Positions 12,686 through 23,805 of a DNA stretch of 64,000 nt are shown piece after piece; positions within the stretch are counted from its first letter, which is position 1, and each line of letters opens with the position of its first letter. A program made the position numbers and the translations under genes. The notes beneath the pieces were generated by a model. It was given only the letters and a program-made list of their open reading frames with translations, made no database searches and was not told where the DNA came from. The DNA comes from Sipunculus nudus (taxonomy: Eukaryota > Annelida > Sipuncula > Golfingiida > Sipunculidae), in contig CM049310.1 of the NCBI GenBank assembly GCA_026874595.1, positions 40,801,558 through 40,865,557 of the forward strand, in the 5' to 3' direction.

Positions 12686-13581
12686 TTTATTGACAGCAGC
12701 AGAAGGATGCAAAATTTCCTCTGGAGAATCAATTTAACAGGATGACGGTTTTTCTTTCAAGAGACAGCTGCACAAAGATTGCTTTCTTTTCAAGCGTCAA
12801 TTGTAGATATCTAGATTTTTGGATTTTTGTACGGGTAAAATGAGAATTATTGCTCAAAATCTGTAAATTATAAAAAAAAAAGTTGTTACAGAAGAGTATT
12901 GGATCTGTTATGCCAGATTTGGTGATAGTATTTAAATGTTGGATCATGTACTAGGTGGAAGTTTTAAGCTTTTATATTTTTTTAAATAATATTACATTGA
13001 AAGAAGAAGAAATTATATTTACAGAAAAGAGAGAGACATTTTATATGAGAAAAAAATATGATCAAGGATTGACATTGCTAGCACAGAAAGATAGCAGCTG
13101 CCAAGAGGAATATTCTGAACAGAAAATGATGTCCTAAAATTTATTGGGTGTACTGATTTTTACACTAGTCAAACCAATATAAGAATCTGCGGAAATAGTT
13201 AATTTGTCATTTCTTTATTTTTGTGACATATGTTAATAATTTCGCTTATTTTCATGCATTAGGAAATTCATAATAGATGTTATGTTGCACATTAAATTTT
13301 TGTTGATTTCGGATGGATGTTATTAAAATCTTTTATTTTTCCATAGACTTCTAGAATGTTTAGTAAGTTATAAATTGATACCATGATGGATGGGGAGGTC
13401 CAACTTATATCACAAGCAGTTACTCATGCATGTGGCTTACAATGTTCCAAGTCCAGTATGATGATAGAAGTCTTTATTCAACAGCATAGAGGTCCGTCTT
13501 GTGTCTCTCTCATCTTGTATTACAAGTTAAACGCACACAAAATCACTTTGATACAAAATTACATAGATGAGTCTAGTAGAT
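12686..13581. other. 3' flank of the GT31 gene
   Basis: AT-rich sequence that probably includes the 3' untranslated region. I did not find a convincing AATAAA; an ATTAAA occurs near 13290. No gene is supported. Confidence 0.4.
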
Positions 13582-14592
13582 TGTATCCGCCAAAACAAAG
13601 ATTTGCGGATACTATGTTTTTTTACCAGGTTCCGCTGCCGCTGCCATGTTCATTTCCGGAATAGAACTCTGAGACCACGGGACAGATTTTTCCGAATCTT
13701 TACACGATTATTGGGTCACATGTGAACTGGTGCCAAAATATTTTGCGTCGACCTCTGACCTTTCCTCTGTCTAGTGCGTCCATCTGTGCGTCTGTTTTGA
13801 CACATTAACCCTTATATCTCCGGACTCGTTTGACCAATCAGGAAAAAAATATTGCACAAATGTAGCTCTCGGTTAGCTTTATAACATACAGGAGAAACCA
13901 TGCAACCATATTTGCACATCGTCTACCGGATGGTCTGCCTTGGAATAAAATCAATCATATCTCTGCAGTGAATGGACTTATCTACCTGAAATTTTGCATG
14001 TGTATTCATCCTCGATAGCTTTCTTGATATTATGACAGGTGGCGGCACCTACATTCACGTTCAGGCTGCAGACATCCAGGCTTATATCTCAGGCCTGGTT
14101 TGACGTATCCTCCCGAAATTGTTCATGTGTATAGATCTCACATAGCTCTTTATCATACGCAGAACTGGTGGCGCCACCTGCACAGGGTCCGTCTGTTTGT
14201 CTGCCGTGGGATAAAATTACTCGTATCTCGGCAGTGGTTTGCCTATTTGCCTAAAAGTTTGCATGTTTATAAATCTTGGATAGCTTTCTCGATTTTGCTG
14301 CAGGTGGCGCCATCTACTTTCACGTTCAGGCTGCAGACATCCAGGTTTTTTATCTCAGGACTGGTTTGACTTATCTGCCTAAAATTTTGTAATTGCGTAC
14401 AACTTGGATAACTTTCTGGATAATGTGGTAGGTTGCGCCACCTACATACACATATCGGCTGCAGACATCCATGCTTATATGCAACACTCCTCTCTCAATT
14501 TCCCCTTTCCACTGAATCCATGCCTCACTTCACCCGTCCCACTATGATTTTGGCGGATACACGTAGTCGCTTGACGACTACCCGTATTCTAG
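13582..14592 (+). mobile_element. Helentron/pearl-like element, copy C
   Basis: Begins TGTATCCGCCAAAAC with the 5' hairpin arm TTTGCGGATAC. It ends TTTTGGCGGATAC, then the GTAGTCG...CGACTAC hairpin and CCGTATTCTAG. Here the sub-terminal inverted repeat GTATCCGCCAAAA is matched almost perfectly at the 3' side. The core has about two to three tandem blocks with GGTGGCGCCACC. It lies 0.9 kb downstream of the GT31 gene, same strand. Confidence 0.75.
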
Positions 14593-16759
14593 TTTTTTTT
14601 TATCTGTATGTCCTGATTTGCATTGTTTGCTGAACAGAGCAAAATTAGGCAAACGCAAGGATAGCTGATATTACAGACATGGTAGATGTTTATATTGTAT
14701 ATTATATTATATAACGCTTAATTTGGGATGTGAGCCTAGTCATACAATAATATAAAATTTATTTTGTATATTTCATCTGGCAAGGTTTGTCCTTCATTTC
14801 TTGTAGTTAGGACATTGAATATGTATTTATTATGTTCAGTTTGTTTTTAGCATTCCATTTGATTATACTCTGTTTAAACTATTGGCGATACCTTGCAGAA
14901 TTCATATTGATAAAATGATCCACCTGCAGATAATGGTTTATATATTTCATTCTGCCTAGATTGGTGTTTGTGTTTTTTCAGGTTATCTTGCAGATTACCT
15001 GTTGTGGTTGGTTTTATTGTTTGACATTATTGCTGTGTTTTCTTAATCTTTTTACAAAAAAAATCAGGTAAGTTCTCCAGAATGTCTAACCTTGTAGAAC
15101 TTAGTAAAAAATAATGTTTAGGTTAGGAATAAATAGACTTGTAACCACAGTTGTGGGTTTGAGTCCCTTCCTGAAACCTATATTGTGCTAATACTCCCAC
15201 CCAAAATATTTACCACAAGGGTGCGCTCTCTCTACCCAGGAGGCTTTTGGTCATGGATGGCAGGCAAATGTAAAACAAATGACCTGCTAGTGCCTGTATT
15301 TGCTGCTAGAGTTGTTTGCTCCCCAGGGGACTCGAGAAAAGCTACAAGAACGAACAGGCTGGAAAGACCAGGAAAGAAAAGTGTAAAATCGGACGAAAAC
15401 TGACATTGTCTGTGATATCAGACTGTAAACCCCCACCTTGTTTTTTCCCTTCATCAACGAACTTAATGGTTGCTCCTTGTCATTAATGCTGATATGTCCA
15501 GTTACTGAAATTTTGACATTATATAGGCTATAGGTGATCAGTAGGTGTATGGTTAGTTTAGTTTTCACTACTTTTTGAGTTCCTATCTACCACTGTAGAT
15601 GTTGCAGGACTGTAATCTCATCTTTTAGTTCTGGACCATCTTTGTATGGAAGAATCTCACAGGCTTTGGTGATGTGAATTCTTATAGTGAGAAAAAATGA
15701 TGATGTCTGGCCTCAACTATTCCAGGAGTGTCATTTCTTTTCTATAGATATATAAATAAGAGTATATGACTGCAAATATTTGGGAAACATTCTCGGTGTA
15801 AAAGAACAGAAATAACATTCCTGATTTTAAATGTGTGCATAATGATCCATACACTATGAATCAGTTTTGTAGGATTTTTTTTGCATCTGATTCACTTAGT
15901 ATTAGTTTTCTGTTGATTGTTACTTGTTGATGTATTAGAAATGTTTCCATCCATCATTCTTGTAACTTCTGAAAATATATATTTCTCACTGGTTGATGGT
16001 TGTTTGGATATTAAAGCAGGAACAATTTCAGTCTTAACAAGATAAATGTTTATATTATTTGTTCATTTATATATGTCCAGGTGTTATGTATAACATTGAC
16101 TGATACACAGATTTGTATTTGCTTAAAAAGGTTAAATAGTTATTTATTTACATAGTATTTGGGTCAGGTTCTCAAGTGGCATAATAAATACTGCCGCTAA
16201 TACCTTTCAAAGATTTCAAATTTTTGCATTATTCAATGGATTTATTGTGTTTTTTTTTTTTTAAATGTTACCAGTAATCCAGTATCTTTTATTATTTGCT
16301 TTTGTATTTCTTATATGATCCGGGAAACATATGATCACACACCTTGAACTACAGCATTACACCGTGAAAAATTCATTCCTAATGTGATGTCACCATTTTA
16401 GCCAAGCAAACAACTGTGTTCTCGTAAACAGTCTGTACATGAATAAATAAAGCTAGAAGAGCTATTCAGAACAGTTTTAGAACTGTTAAAGATAGCACAG
16501 ATTTTCCTGCAGTGTGTTGATTTCAGTTTCTTCCAGAAGAGCGCCAAGGGTCACTTGTGGAATGTGAAGAAGCACGTGTCATTACCGTAAAGTCTGTATT
16601 AGTTCGTATCCTACATTACATCTTACATCTTAGTTTCCCCAGAAAGATTTTTAGCGAATCTGTGAGCTCATGCGATAGCGCGTCGTAAGAATGTAAGAAT
16701 TAGTCACATGTGAAACTTTGTGCCCTAGAACTTATTATTGGGTATCTGCATTAATTTAG
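14593..16759. other. Intergenic, nothing recognised
   Basis: AT-rich. A B-box-like GGGTTTGAGTCCC occurs near 15157 but without a convincing A box or tail. No exon or element can be supported. Confidence 0.4.
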
Positions 16760-17690
16760 ATTTTATAGAGAAAAAGCTTAAAACCTTTAAAAATCCTCTT
16801 CTCTGAAACTTTCCAGCTAAATTGTCCAATATTTCACACTTTGTTCGAATGGTTCCAGTTCGGTGATTTTTGACCGAGTTTCAGGAAGATGAACTTAGTC
16901 ATTCGCATGCTAAAATTGCAATCTCAGAAACGGCTGGAGCTATCAGTATCAAATTTTATATTAATGTTGGGCACTTGAGTCGTATCTGAAATGAGTATTG
17001 GTGGCGCAACCTCCATTGGTCTTTTTGTACGGGGGTCAATGGTGCCCGAAGCATACAGAGGGCTACAAAAAACTTCTTCTCTGAAAGCATAAAGCCAAAT
17101 TGTTTTATATTGCACAGAAATGCCCTAGGGTAGTGCTTTCTTAAGTTTGTTCAAATGGTCTCGGTTCAATGACTTTTGGCCGAGTTATGGGAAGCTGAAT
17201 ATAGTAAAATGTTATAGCAGCCCATTTCTGCTGAATGGCTACAAAGATCTTTTTCTCAAAAACCACTGGGCCAAATTCTATAATCTCCATATATGAATGA
17301 TCCTTATATGTTGATAATTTAAATTTGTTCAAATGGTTTTGATTCAGTATATTTCTTAGATTTTATACAGGGAAAGTTTAATATATATATAAAAATCGTC
17401 TTCTCCAAAACTGTCCAGCCAAATTGTCCAATATTTCACAGAGATGATCCCTAGAACAATCTCGCAAATTTGTTTGATAGCTCCAGTTTGGTGATTTTTT
17501 GGCCGAGTTACAGGAGGTTTAACTTAGTCATCTGTGCAAAAAAAGCATACTAAACTTAAAATCTCAGAAACCGCTGGAGTTGCCATCACCAAATTTTATG
17601 CCAATGTTTGTCACACGAGTCATATCTGAAATTGAGGTGTTGGTGGCGCCACCTACATTGATCTGTTTTTTACAAGAAAAAATGTAAGTT
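16760..17690. repeat. Diverged direct repeat, about 640-bp period, with GGTGGCGCCACC
   Basis: The block 16780-17050 (ctgaaactttccagct... then tcagaaacggctggagct... then ggtggcgcaacctccattg) recurs at 17410-17680 (ccaaaactgtccagcc... tcagaaaccgctggagtt... ggtggcgccacctacattg). A partial third copy lies between them. The same palindrome marks the Helentron-like cores, so this may be the core of a second, older family of similar design. No termini were identified. Confidence 0.6.
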
Positions 17691-19013
17691 AGACTCTTCT
17701 AGCTTATTCACTGTTACTTTTAAGAAACTGTTAAGCTGATTGGTTCAACCTTTACAAGAATTGTCCTATGGTATTGTTCCGTTAGTTTTATATGAATAAA
17801 TAAAAAAAAATAAATAAACATTCACAATACTCCCAAACTTTGCACTGGTTCGCACTAGGCCTTTAGACCTTGTTTCTTAAACGTCTGTTATGCTTGGTAC
17901 TAATTTATGTTCAGCATTTCAAAATTTACATGTAGCTGCCAAAAAAATTCCAAAGGTTACAAGAGCCGCCAAAAAGTTACAAAGTTTACAAGCAGCTGTC
18001 ATACACATGTAGGGCATGTAATGTTTAGGGGTTATTTGTATATATATTATCAGTTCAAAATCTTGATTACGGTAGGCTCACTCTGCAAAGACACGTGTTA
18101 GATACAGAGAACAAATTATTATGATGTACTTTTATGATGTCAGGGTATATGGGACGAAAAAAAAGGAATGTCACATAATCAGTAGCCATGACAACCCGAC
18201 TCGGTAGGCAGTGATTATTTGGCTGGTAAGCTAACTTGTTTCGTGATACAAGCAATATCGAGGAATGCATCGCAGTGGTCTTCCATCATGTTGCATTCAT
18301 ATTGTGGTAAACAGCCAAAATCTTAAAATTATTCTACGAATGATGAATTAACACGAAAATACATGTGAACTCACAACCCAAACTGAACCTGTCTCTATGG
18401 TAACAGAGTCATTTCCTGTATCGCGGACAAGTTGGCTGTTGTCCAGTCACCCGTGCAAGCCATGCCTTTATTCATGCGCTCAGAAATTCAAAAAACAAGC
18501 GGTGGGGTTCTAAACTAAAATGCTAATGATAAGTCGGGTATATGTCAATTGACATTGTAACTTTAGGCCATGAGGCGTTGTCAAAAATGACAAATAATAT
18601 GCATACTCATGGGGCCTTATAGTGCACTCCTCAGACCTAGATGTAAAGGCACTCTGACAGCCAGTAATCTGGTCGTAATGTCAGAGGGCCGACATGACGC
18701 TACATAATCAGTACACAATGTTGAAGGAAATATATTATTGATAGCTGTGAAAACCATGCTATGTGTTTGTACAGATGATTTTTGTTGTAAAGGCAATGGG
18801 GATACTTTACAGTCACCTGAGGAAGTGATCAGTCTTTGTCCAACCATAGGCGCTTGAATTCCCATTAGTGTAGATTTCGGTATTTTTTTTACTTTTCTGG
18901 GCCATTTACTTATAATTATTACTTATCTGACATTTTCCTTGCGTTTTTAGCACTATATGTTCAATCACTATATTATTAACTTAATATTTGAGATAGGCAG
19001 GCAAGAAGCCCCC
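17691..19013. other. Intergenic, nothing recognised
   Basis: Mixed-composition DNA with no supported exon. It ends in CCCCC at 19009-19013, immediately before the foldback element. Confidence 0.4.
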
Positions 19014-19451
19014 TGTTACGACCCATAATGTAATAACTGGCCCATAATGTAATAACGGTCCATATTGTAATAAAAACGACCCATAATGTAATAATAGCCC
19101 ATAATGTAATAAAAAACGGCCCATATTGTAATAACTATACCCTGCCCATATTGTAATAAAATCGCAAGTGGGTAAAACGGCCCATATTGTAATTAAATCG
19201 GAGGTGGGTAAAACGGCCAATAATTTTATAAATCAAAGTTCATGCAAATTAACTTAGACAATTCAAATATTGACTTCTCGTGACACGAATGTGTAAATGA
19301 ACATACAAGTATGAAAAACCACTGGATTACATAATGACTATTTGTTCAAAACGGTGACCAAGCTAATATGAGCGAAATATGGACATGATTCATGATTATT
19401 CTTTTGTTGAATCAGTGTTTAAATAGGATGATAAAGTATTTAAACAAGATA

Positions 19452-19483
<32 letters not shown>

Positions 19484-20602
19484 GTATATCGCCAAAATGT
19501 AAATATTTTGTCAATTTTAACATAAAATATACAAAACTCTCATTATCGATACATTTTAATGTATTTTAATTCTTTTTAAAATATAAATGAAAGTTTAAAT
19601 TTCAGTGCGTTTTGCTCAATGTATCATAGAGAATATTTTATATGATCTCTCGAAACCTCCCGAGATTTGGAAATTATAAATGGAGGTACTGCTGCAATTT
19701 TTTGGTGCCTATATATGTATTGGTTAAGATGTCTTAGGTTAACATGTATAACACGTCGCATAGATTAAGAGCTTTCAACGCACGTATTTGAAGTTAAAAC
19801 TTGGAGGCGTCATTCGTGCGATTCAAGAGTTTACAATTTATTTTTTTAAAATAATTAGCCCAAACAACAAAACAACAATTTGAAAATGCCGGTTTCTGTG
19901 TTCTAGAGGTAGAGCATAGGGCGCAGAGCGGGGAGATTCAGGGGCGTAGCCAGGTTTGAGGGATGGCAGGGGGCCATGATTAGTGGCGGATCTAGAAATT
20001 CGCAAGTTGTAGGGGGGGGGCGCTAATATGCATACATGGGCACTATGAAAACTGTTATATATACGTGTATATATATGTATATATATATATATATATATTA
20101 TTATTATTAAAATAATAATAATAATTATTATTATATTATTATTATTATTATTATACGTTATATTTTAGTGTATGAAAATATTATTTTTTTATTCAATTGT
20201 GAAGCATGGTTTCTTTGAGGTTAGTAACAGGTTCATGGAGAGGGTATGGAAGGGGGCAGGATATTATGTAAATGACACTAAGCGTGTGCCCTGTCATTCT
20301 TGAGCTTAAACATATGTTATTACAATATAAATATGTTATTACAATATGGGTCGTTTTTCCCACTTCCCGTTTTATTACAATATGGGTAGGGTATGATTAT
20401 TACAATATTGGTCGTTTTTATTACAATATGGGCCGTTATTACAATAAGGGCCGTTTTTTATTACAATATGGGCCGTTATTACAGTATGGGCCAGTTTTAT
20501 TACAATATGGGCAGGGTATGATTATTACATTATGGGTCGTTTTTATTACAATATGGGCCGTTATTACATTATGGGCCGGTTATTACATTATGGGTTGTAA
20601 CA
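19014..20602. mobile_element. Foldback element with arrays of CCCATAATGTAATAA repeats in both arms
   Basis: The left arm (19014-about 19220) is a chain of short repeats on the pattern cccataatgtaataa or cccatattgtaataa, separated by spacers of a few bases. The right arm (about 20308-20602) carries the reverse complement, ttattacaatatggg. The outer ends are mirror images: TGTTACGACCCATAATG at left and CATTATGGGTTGTAACA at right. Both are bordered by CCCCC (19009-19013 and 20603-20607), a possible 5-bp target duplication. The interior has (AT)n, (ATT)n and poly-G tracts and no credible coding frame. Such long, internally repetitive inverted arms are typical of foldback elements; the superfamily is unknown. 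Confidence 0.65.
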
Positions 20603-20607
20603 CCCCC

Positions 20608-21030
20608 GTTGTTAGGCCCGACAGCCATGGCACATCAGTTTCAGGCTAAACTTGAAGTATATGCGTGACTGGCTGAACCATTGTTACGTCAGCGGTGTCA
20701 CCATCTCTAGACTCCAGTAGTAGACATATCAAACAATCAGAAAGCGCGTCTTCGGTTGTTATGCCGTGGCTCACAGGTACCCTCAAGAATAATTGAAAAT
20801 TTGATACAAAGCTCCAGTACCTGAACAACTAATGCATTGATCACCATGAATCTTTCGATCCATATTGATCATGGAGTGTTTCATCAGTTCCTGAAGGCTT
20901 GTGGCGCAACTTTAACGCGCTGTGCACCCTTCTCGATCTGTTTTTTTCCGCAAATATCGTAAATAGATCCATGAAAGAACACCAAATTCAGACTATATTA
21001 TTTTGTTAGTATACTTCTTTCATTCAAGAA
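20608..21030. other. Intergenic, nothing recognised
   Basis: A stretch at about 20805-20860 (acaactaatg...atcaccatgaatcttt) recurs at about 21540-21575, so this region shares an old duplication with the segment after the minisatellite. No gene. Confidence 0.4.
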
Positions 21031-21265
21031 CACCACAGGTATGATTCTGTATATCCTGGTGGCCTGCTGACACCACAAGTATCATGCTACATACCCTGGT
21101 GGCCTAAGAAACACCACAGGTATGATGTTGGTATATCATGGTGGCCAGGGGTACACTAGGTTTGATGCTGTGTATCCTATTAGCCTACGGCCACCACAGG
21201 TATAATCCTGTTTACCCCTGGTGGCCTGAGGACACCACATGTATAATGCTGTGAATCCTGGTGGC
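21031..21265. repeat. Degenerate minisatellite, about 6 copies of about 40 bp
   Basis: The unit is caccacaggtatgatkctg...tatcctggtggcct. Copies start near 21031, 21071, 21112, 21152, 21191 and 21232 and diverge considerably. A shorter doublet around gccacccggtgtcccaagg follows at about 21313-21385. Confidence 0.75.
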
Positions 21266-21567
21266 TTATTTGCGGGAGGCAACAGATCAAGAAGGGTGCA
21301 CCGCGGGCTGGTGGCCACCCGGTGTCCCAAGGACACCTTTAGGCCTGAGGCCACCCGGTGTCCCAAGGCCACCATTCGCGATAGTAATCTGCCACCTGCT
21401 AGCTTTACATCCGGGGAGGTCATTGAAAAATCTCCTTTGGAACATGAAATTAGATCTCTGTTACCCATATCCTCCGAGCCATAGGGCTTGTAATTACCCC
21501 TAAGTATAATAAAAACAATTGATTCAAAACCGCCTGTTTCTGGACAACTAATGAATTCATCACCATG

Positions 21568-21993
21568 ATTCTTTGCATGCACAATATACCTGCATATACA
21601 TGCATAGTAATACCGCCCCTAAATTCAATCGATGCCCTAATTTTGGTGTTGCATGACCTTCGTCTGACCTATATATATATATATTCTTTGCATGCACAAT
21701 ATACCTGCATATACATGCATAGTAACACCGCCCCTAAATTCAATCGATGCCCTAATTTTGGTGTTGCATGACCTTCGTCTGACCTATATATATATTCTTT
21801 GCATGCACAATATACCTGCATATACATGCATAGTAATACCGCCCCTAAATTCAATCGATGCCCTAATTTTGGTGTTGCATGACCTCTGCTGACCTATATA
21901 TATATTCTTTGCATGCAAAATATACCTGCATAGTAATACCGCCCCTAAATTCAATCGATGCCCTAATTTTGGTGTTGTATGACCTTCGTCTGA

Positions 21994-21997
<4 letters not shown>
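21568..21997. repeat. Four tandem copies of a unit of about 115 bp bounded by (TA)n
   Basis: Copies begin at ATTCTTTGCATGC (21568, about 21682, about 21792, about 21904) and end at cgtctgacctatata, each followed by a short (TA)n run. The fourth copy lacks about 10 bp (catatacatg). The array runs straight into a longer (TA)n tract. Confidence 0.9.

Positions 21998-22050
<53 letters not shown>
21996..22050. repeat. (TA)n microsatellite
   Basis: An uninterrupted TA dinucleotide run following the last copy of the 115-bp tandem unit. Confidence 0.95.
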
Positions 22051-22052
<2 letters not shown>

Positions 22053-22206
22053 TATACATTTAAAATATCTAAATTTGTGGATATTGGATAAATTTCAAAT
22101 GTGCAATGCTGTTTCAAACATCATGCATGTCTGCATGCATATGCCATTAATAGTAATAATAAAATAAATAAAACCTACAACTTTACATTAATTTATTTTT
22201 GACAGC

Positions 22207-22549
22207 AGACATGTTTATACATACATGTATATATATATATACCTTTTATTGTCTGGGTGACACATATCAAATATATATATATATATATATATATATCAAT
22301 TAAGTATAAGGTTTAAAAAAAGGTATATATTTATTCTAAACCATTTAGAGATAAATATTTCATAGTAAACTAATAAATGGAACCAAAGTGTATAATTCTA
22401 TTTATTTATATATTTCATTTGAAATATATAATTTTTTTTCTCTGAATAGTGGGGGGTTGATTACATTGACCATTCCCCTTGCCAAAAGGTGGGGGGGGGG
22501 GGGGGGGGTGGGATATATACCCCCAATCCCCCCTATATTGACGCCCCTG
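22207..22549. mobile_element. Partial copy of the 51.55-kb hAT-type MITE
   Basis: About 340 bp matches the internal and 3' part of the element at 51550-52022: gcagacatgtttatacatac, a block tgacacatatcaaatatat, the poly-G tract, and the 3' terminus TTGACGCCCCTG. The 5' terminus (CAGTGGCGTCAA in the other copy) is missing, so this copy is 5'-truncated or broken. Confidence 0.6.
22491..22508. repeat. Poly-G run (18 G)
   Basis: Lies inside the partial MITE copy. A run of 18 C follows at 22741-22758. Both are prone to length change. Confidence 0.95.
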
Positions 22550-23706
22550 GGGACATGCATGAAATGTCACATTTATTTGAATTTTATTTTAGCTTATTTA
22601 AGAAATAGTCAGGAGAGCTTGAGAGGGTCCGAGGTCTCGAATGTCCTACAGAGCAAAATAAGTGCTTGAAAATGTGGAAGTCTCGTTGGTGTTTAAGTTG
22701 ATACAATTGTATAAAATTTTTCATCAGGAGTGATCTGATGCCCCCCCCCCCCCCCCCCTCACCTAACTGAGCCTATGCGAGGCACATCTGTTGTAATAAA
22801 TAACCAAACTAATATTTGCTGACTTCCTGCGCGTCCTGTGTAGTCTGTTTCGTTGGTTCTTTTAATTTTGAATACTGTAGAACCGGAAATTTTTCGGGGA
22901 CACCCCGCACACCGCCCGCCTGATTGTGTAAGCACAATTAAATGCACGACTGACCTGCCCAATCAACCATAACCATACTTGGCTTTTGTTAACGTATATT
23001 TTTCTATCCTTTTTTCTGTTTTTGAATGTGTGATAACTGTTACCACAAGCAATTTGCGAAAATTGCATGCTCGCGAAAGGTCGACCATGCCAATTTGCGA
23101 AATTTGAGTTTTACGAAAATAACATATTCTGTTGATATTTCTTTTTAAGTATAAACCGAAACACGAATGACGTGTGTGTGTGAGTGTGTGTGTGTGTATG
23201 GGGAGGGTAGTTGCCTTTATTCTTTTAGATTATAAATGATGTGTTCCCTTGTGTAGGCCTAGATATGCCTGCTATAATGTCGACCTCCAATTTTTCACAC
23301 GCATGTATGGATCCGCCTGACGTGCCAATTATGGGATATCCAACAAACCAACTACTGTAGGCTTGTTCCTTCTTATTATTACACATTTTATCACAAATTT
23401 ATGGGTTTCTTCAGAAATTAAAAGGTTTCACGGTTGCTTTCATCTCTTTGGTGGATCATGATACAGACTGATCGATGTAAACCGTGAGTTTTTGTAGTTT
23501 TTGTTTTTGTATTATGTAAAAAAAACTGACTCTTGTCTCTAGAGAGGCAAAACTGATGTTGCCTCAGAATATGTTATAATCCGACCAACGTGATTTTATT
23601 GCTGAAGATGCGGAAGCACGTGGCGATCAGATTATAACATAAACTTTTTTATACTGTTGTAAATATTTTCAATTCTTCCAAGTGTTAATTTGTTCTGCCA
23701 TTACTA

Positions 23707-23707
<1 letters not shown>
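22550..23707. other. Intergenic, nothing recognised
   Basis: Contains the 22741-22758 poly-C run and a short (TG)n tract near 23171. No exon or element can be supported. Confidence 0.4.

Positions 23708-23755
<48 letters not shown>
23708..23755. repeat. (AT)n microsatellite
   Basis: About 24 AT dinucleotides, 50 bp upstream of the large 44-bp minisatellite. Confidence 0.95.
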
Positions 23756-23757
<2 letters not shown>

Positions 23758-23805
23758 TGTGACTGCTTTGGTAAAGCGTTAATTTTCCCCCTATGACGTG
23801 GTGTC

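Noticed and set aside
15150-15175. tRNA gene or SINE head (GGGTTTGAGTCCC)
   Set aside because: No A box at the right distance, no cloverleaf and no SINE body or tail.
21136-21582. 148-residue open frame, minus strand
   Set aside because: Runs through the degenerate 40-bp minisatellite and has no recognisable features.
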